A stretch of 6,521 nucleotides of DNA from an uncultured Alphaproteobacteria bacterium. Its GTDB lineage: Bacteria > Pseudomonadota > Alphaproteobacteria > GCA-2731375. Under the pieces are notes generated by a model that saw only the letters and a list, made by a program, of their open reading frames with translations, had not been told where the DNA came from and made no database searches. The position numbers were made by a program, and so were the translations under genes. The stretch lies in the NCBI GenBank assembly GCA_913049615.1, contig CAJWZI010000088.1:1-6521 (forward strand), read 5' to 3'. Positions 5,138 through 6,521 of this stretch are shown one piece after another (the stretch's first letter is position 1; each line of letters starts with the position of its first letter).

Positions 5138-6521
5138 ATGGACAATACATATCGTAACGATGAAGCCTTGCGCTTTCATTCAGAAGGGCGGCCGGGCAAG
5201 CTGTCAATCACGCCGACAAAACCTATGGCCACGCAACGCGATCTAAGCCTGGCCTATTCTCCTGGCGTTGCGGCGCCTTGTCTGCGCATCACGGAAAATC
5301 CTGATCTGGCCTACGACTACACCTCAAAAGGCAATCTAGTTGCCGTGATTTCGAATGGTACCGCTGTGCTGGGCCTGGGCAACCTTGGTGCTCTAGGTTC
5401 CAAACCGGTAATGGAAGGCAAGGCGGTCTTGTTTAAACGCTTTGCAGATGTGGATTCTATCGATATCGAAGTGGATACCGAAGATGTGGACGAGTTTATC
5501 AACTGCGTGCGGTATTTGGGCAAGGGTTTCGGCGGCATCAACCTGGAAGATATTTGGGCTCCTGATTGTTTCGTTATCGAGCAGCGTTTGCGGGAACTGA
5601 TGGACATCCCGGTCTTCCACGACGATCAGCATGGCACTGCAATTATCGCGGCTGCCGGGTTGATTAATGCCGTGGACCTGACTGGCCGCAATATGGGCGA
5701 GACCAAATTGGTAGTGAACGGCGCGGGTGCGGCTGGCATCGCCTGCGTTGAATTGTGCAAATCCATGGGTGTCCCCAATGAAAACGTCACCGTCTGCGAT
5801 ACCCGTGGTGTGATCTATCAGGGCCGAGAAGACGGTATGAATCAGTGGAAATCAGCCCATGCGGTTGATACTCCCAAGCGCACCTTAGCTGACGCCATGG
5901 ACGGCGCCGATGCGGTTTTTGGTCTGTCAGCGCGCGGGGCATTTTCGCCTGAGATGATTGCCTCTATGGCCCCCAAACCTATTATCTTCGCCATGGCAAA
6001 TCCCGACCCGGAAGTCACGCCTGAAGAAGTGGCGGAAGTGCGCGGCGACGCAATAATGGCTACTGGGCGGTCGGACTACCCCAACCAGGTGAACAACGTT
6101 CTCGGCTTTCCTTATATATTCCGGGGCGCCCTGGATGTGCGCGCAGTCTCCATAAATGATGAGATGAAGGTGGCGGCAGCCCAAGCGTTAGCCAATTTGG
6201 CCCGACAGGATGTGCCCGACGAAGTAGCCGAAGCCTATGGCAAGGCGGACCTGCGTTATGGTCCTGAATACATCATTCCAGCCCCATTCGATCCCCGCCT
6301 GATGGTGGAGGTGCCCATGGCTGTGGCCAAGGCGGCAATCCATACCGGCGTGTCACGGCGCGAAATTGAAGACGAGGCAGCTTACGCGCTGGAACTGCGC
6401 CGTCGGTTAGATCCCACAGCGGGGACATTGCAGTTGATCTTTGATCAGGTCCGAACAGAAAACAAGCGCGTGGTCTTTGCCGAGGGCGAGGAAGAACGAG
6501 TGATCCGTGCTGCTGTGAGTT
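5138..6521 (+). CDS. maeB: NADP-dependent malic enzyme, long MaeB type (3' end beyond window)
   Basis: The frame is open for 461 codons and leaves the window without a stop. The enzyme oxidatively decarboxylates L-malate to pyruvate and CO2 with reduction of NADP, supplying NADPH and linking the TCA cycle to pyruvate. The N-terminal domain has the catalytic Tyr40 in LAYSPGVA, Lys95 in MEGKAVLFK, metal-binding Glu137/Asp138 in GGINLEDI and Asp162/Asp163 in FHDDQHGTA. The nucleotide-binding domain has NGAGAAG (194-200), MANPDPE (286-292) and ATGRSDYPNQVNN (308-320). The linker ELRRRLDPTAG (419-429) leads into RVVFAEGEEERVIRAA (444-459), the start of the phosphotransacetylase-like domain found in long MaeB proteins of about 750-770 residues. 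In that subclass this domain is thought to be regulatory (for example acetyl-CoA inhibition) and not catalytic. The start is backed by a Shine-Dalgarno and by HSEGRPGKLSITPTKPM near the N-terminus. The gene is divergent from eamA and mutS. NADP rather than NAD preference is inferred from the family. Confidence 0.95.
   Translation, partial: MDNTYRNDEALRFHSEGRPGKLSITPTKPMATQRDLSLAYSPGVAAPCLRITENPDLAYDYTSKGNLVAVISNGTAVLGLGNLGALGSKPVMEGKAVLFKRFADVDSIDIEVDTEDVDEFINCVRYLGKGFGGINLEDIWAPDCFVIEQRLRELMDIPVFHDDQHGTAIIAAAGLINAVDLTGRNMGETKLVVNGAGAAGIACVELCKSMGVPNENVTVCDTRGVIYQGREDGMNQWKSAHAVDTPKRTLADAMDGADAVFGLSARGAFSPEMIASMAPKPIIFAMANPDPEVTPEEVAEVRGDAIMATGRSDYPNQVNNVLGFPYIFRGALDVRAVSINDEMKVAAAQALANLARQDVPDEVAEAYGKADLRYGPEYIIPAPFDPRLMVEVPMAVAKAAIHTGVSRREIEDEAAYALELRRRLDPTAGTLQLIFDQVRTENKRVVFAEGEEERVIRAAVS

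Noticed and set aside
5317..6184. Minus-strand open frames opposite maeB
   Set aside because: They lie antisense to a clearly coding malic enzyme frame and look like no known protein family.

Overview
The window looks like a chromosomal segment of an alphaproteobacterium. The evidence is a MutS and a long-type NADP malic enzyme with alphaproteobacterial wording, lying close together in opposite orientations. As I recall, mutS next to a maeB/tme-type malic enzyme is a recurrent arrangement in this class (for example in rhizobia). Base composition is intermediate in GC, with a visibly AT-richer gap before the malic enzyme gene. A Rhodospirillales-like or marine lineage is possible, but the sequence alone does not settle it.

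Layout, left to right. (1) 58-855, plus strand: a complete short-chain dehydrogenase/reductase (SDR) with a strong Shine-Dalgarno. (2) 860-928, plus strand: a 22-codon remnant of a second, diverged SDR gene that stops just after the nucleotide-binding glycine motif. (3) 970-3663, minus strand: complete mutS, convergent with the SDR genes, with a candidate terminator at 928-948 whose A/T tract overlaps the last base of the remnant's stop codon. (4) 3753-4661, minus strand: a ten-helix EamA/DMT-family transporter, followed by a candidate terminator at 3712-3744 that separates it from mutS. (5) 4662-5137: a 476-bp gap with no convincing gene, holding a possible eamA promoter that would make a leaderless mRNA and a pair of mutually exclusive hairpins. 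(6) 5138-6521, plus strand: the first 461 codons of the NADP-dependent malic enzyme MaeB, cut by the window edge just as its C-terminal phosphotransacetylase-like domain begins.

Functionally these are mostly independent housekeeping genes: mismatch repair (mutS), C4/C3 carbon flux and NADPH supply (maeB), export or import of an unknown small metabolite (EamA) and an oxidoreductase of unknown substrate (SDR). I found no CRISPR array, insertion sequence, tRNA, rRNA or phage gene, and no evidence of a new multi-gene system. The points most worth a second look are the SDR gene stump against the end of mutS, the EamA gene lying between mutS and maeB, and the architecture of the eamA-maeB intergenic region.
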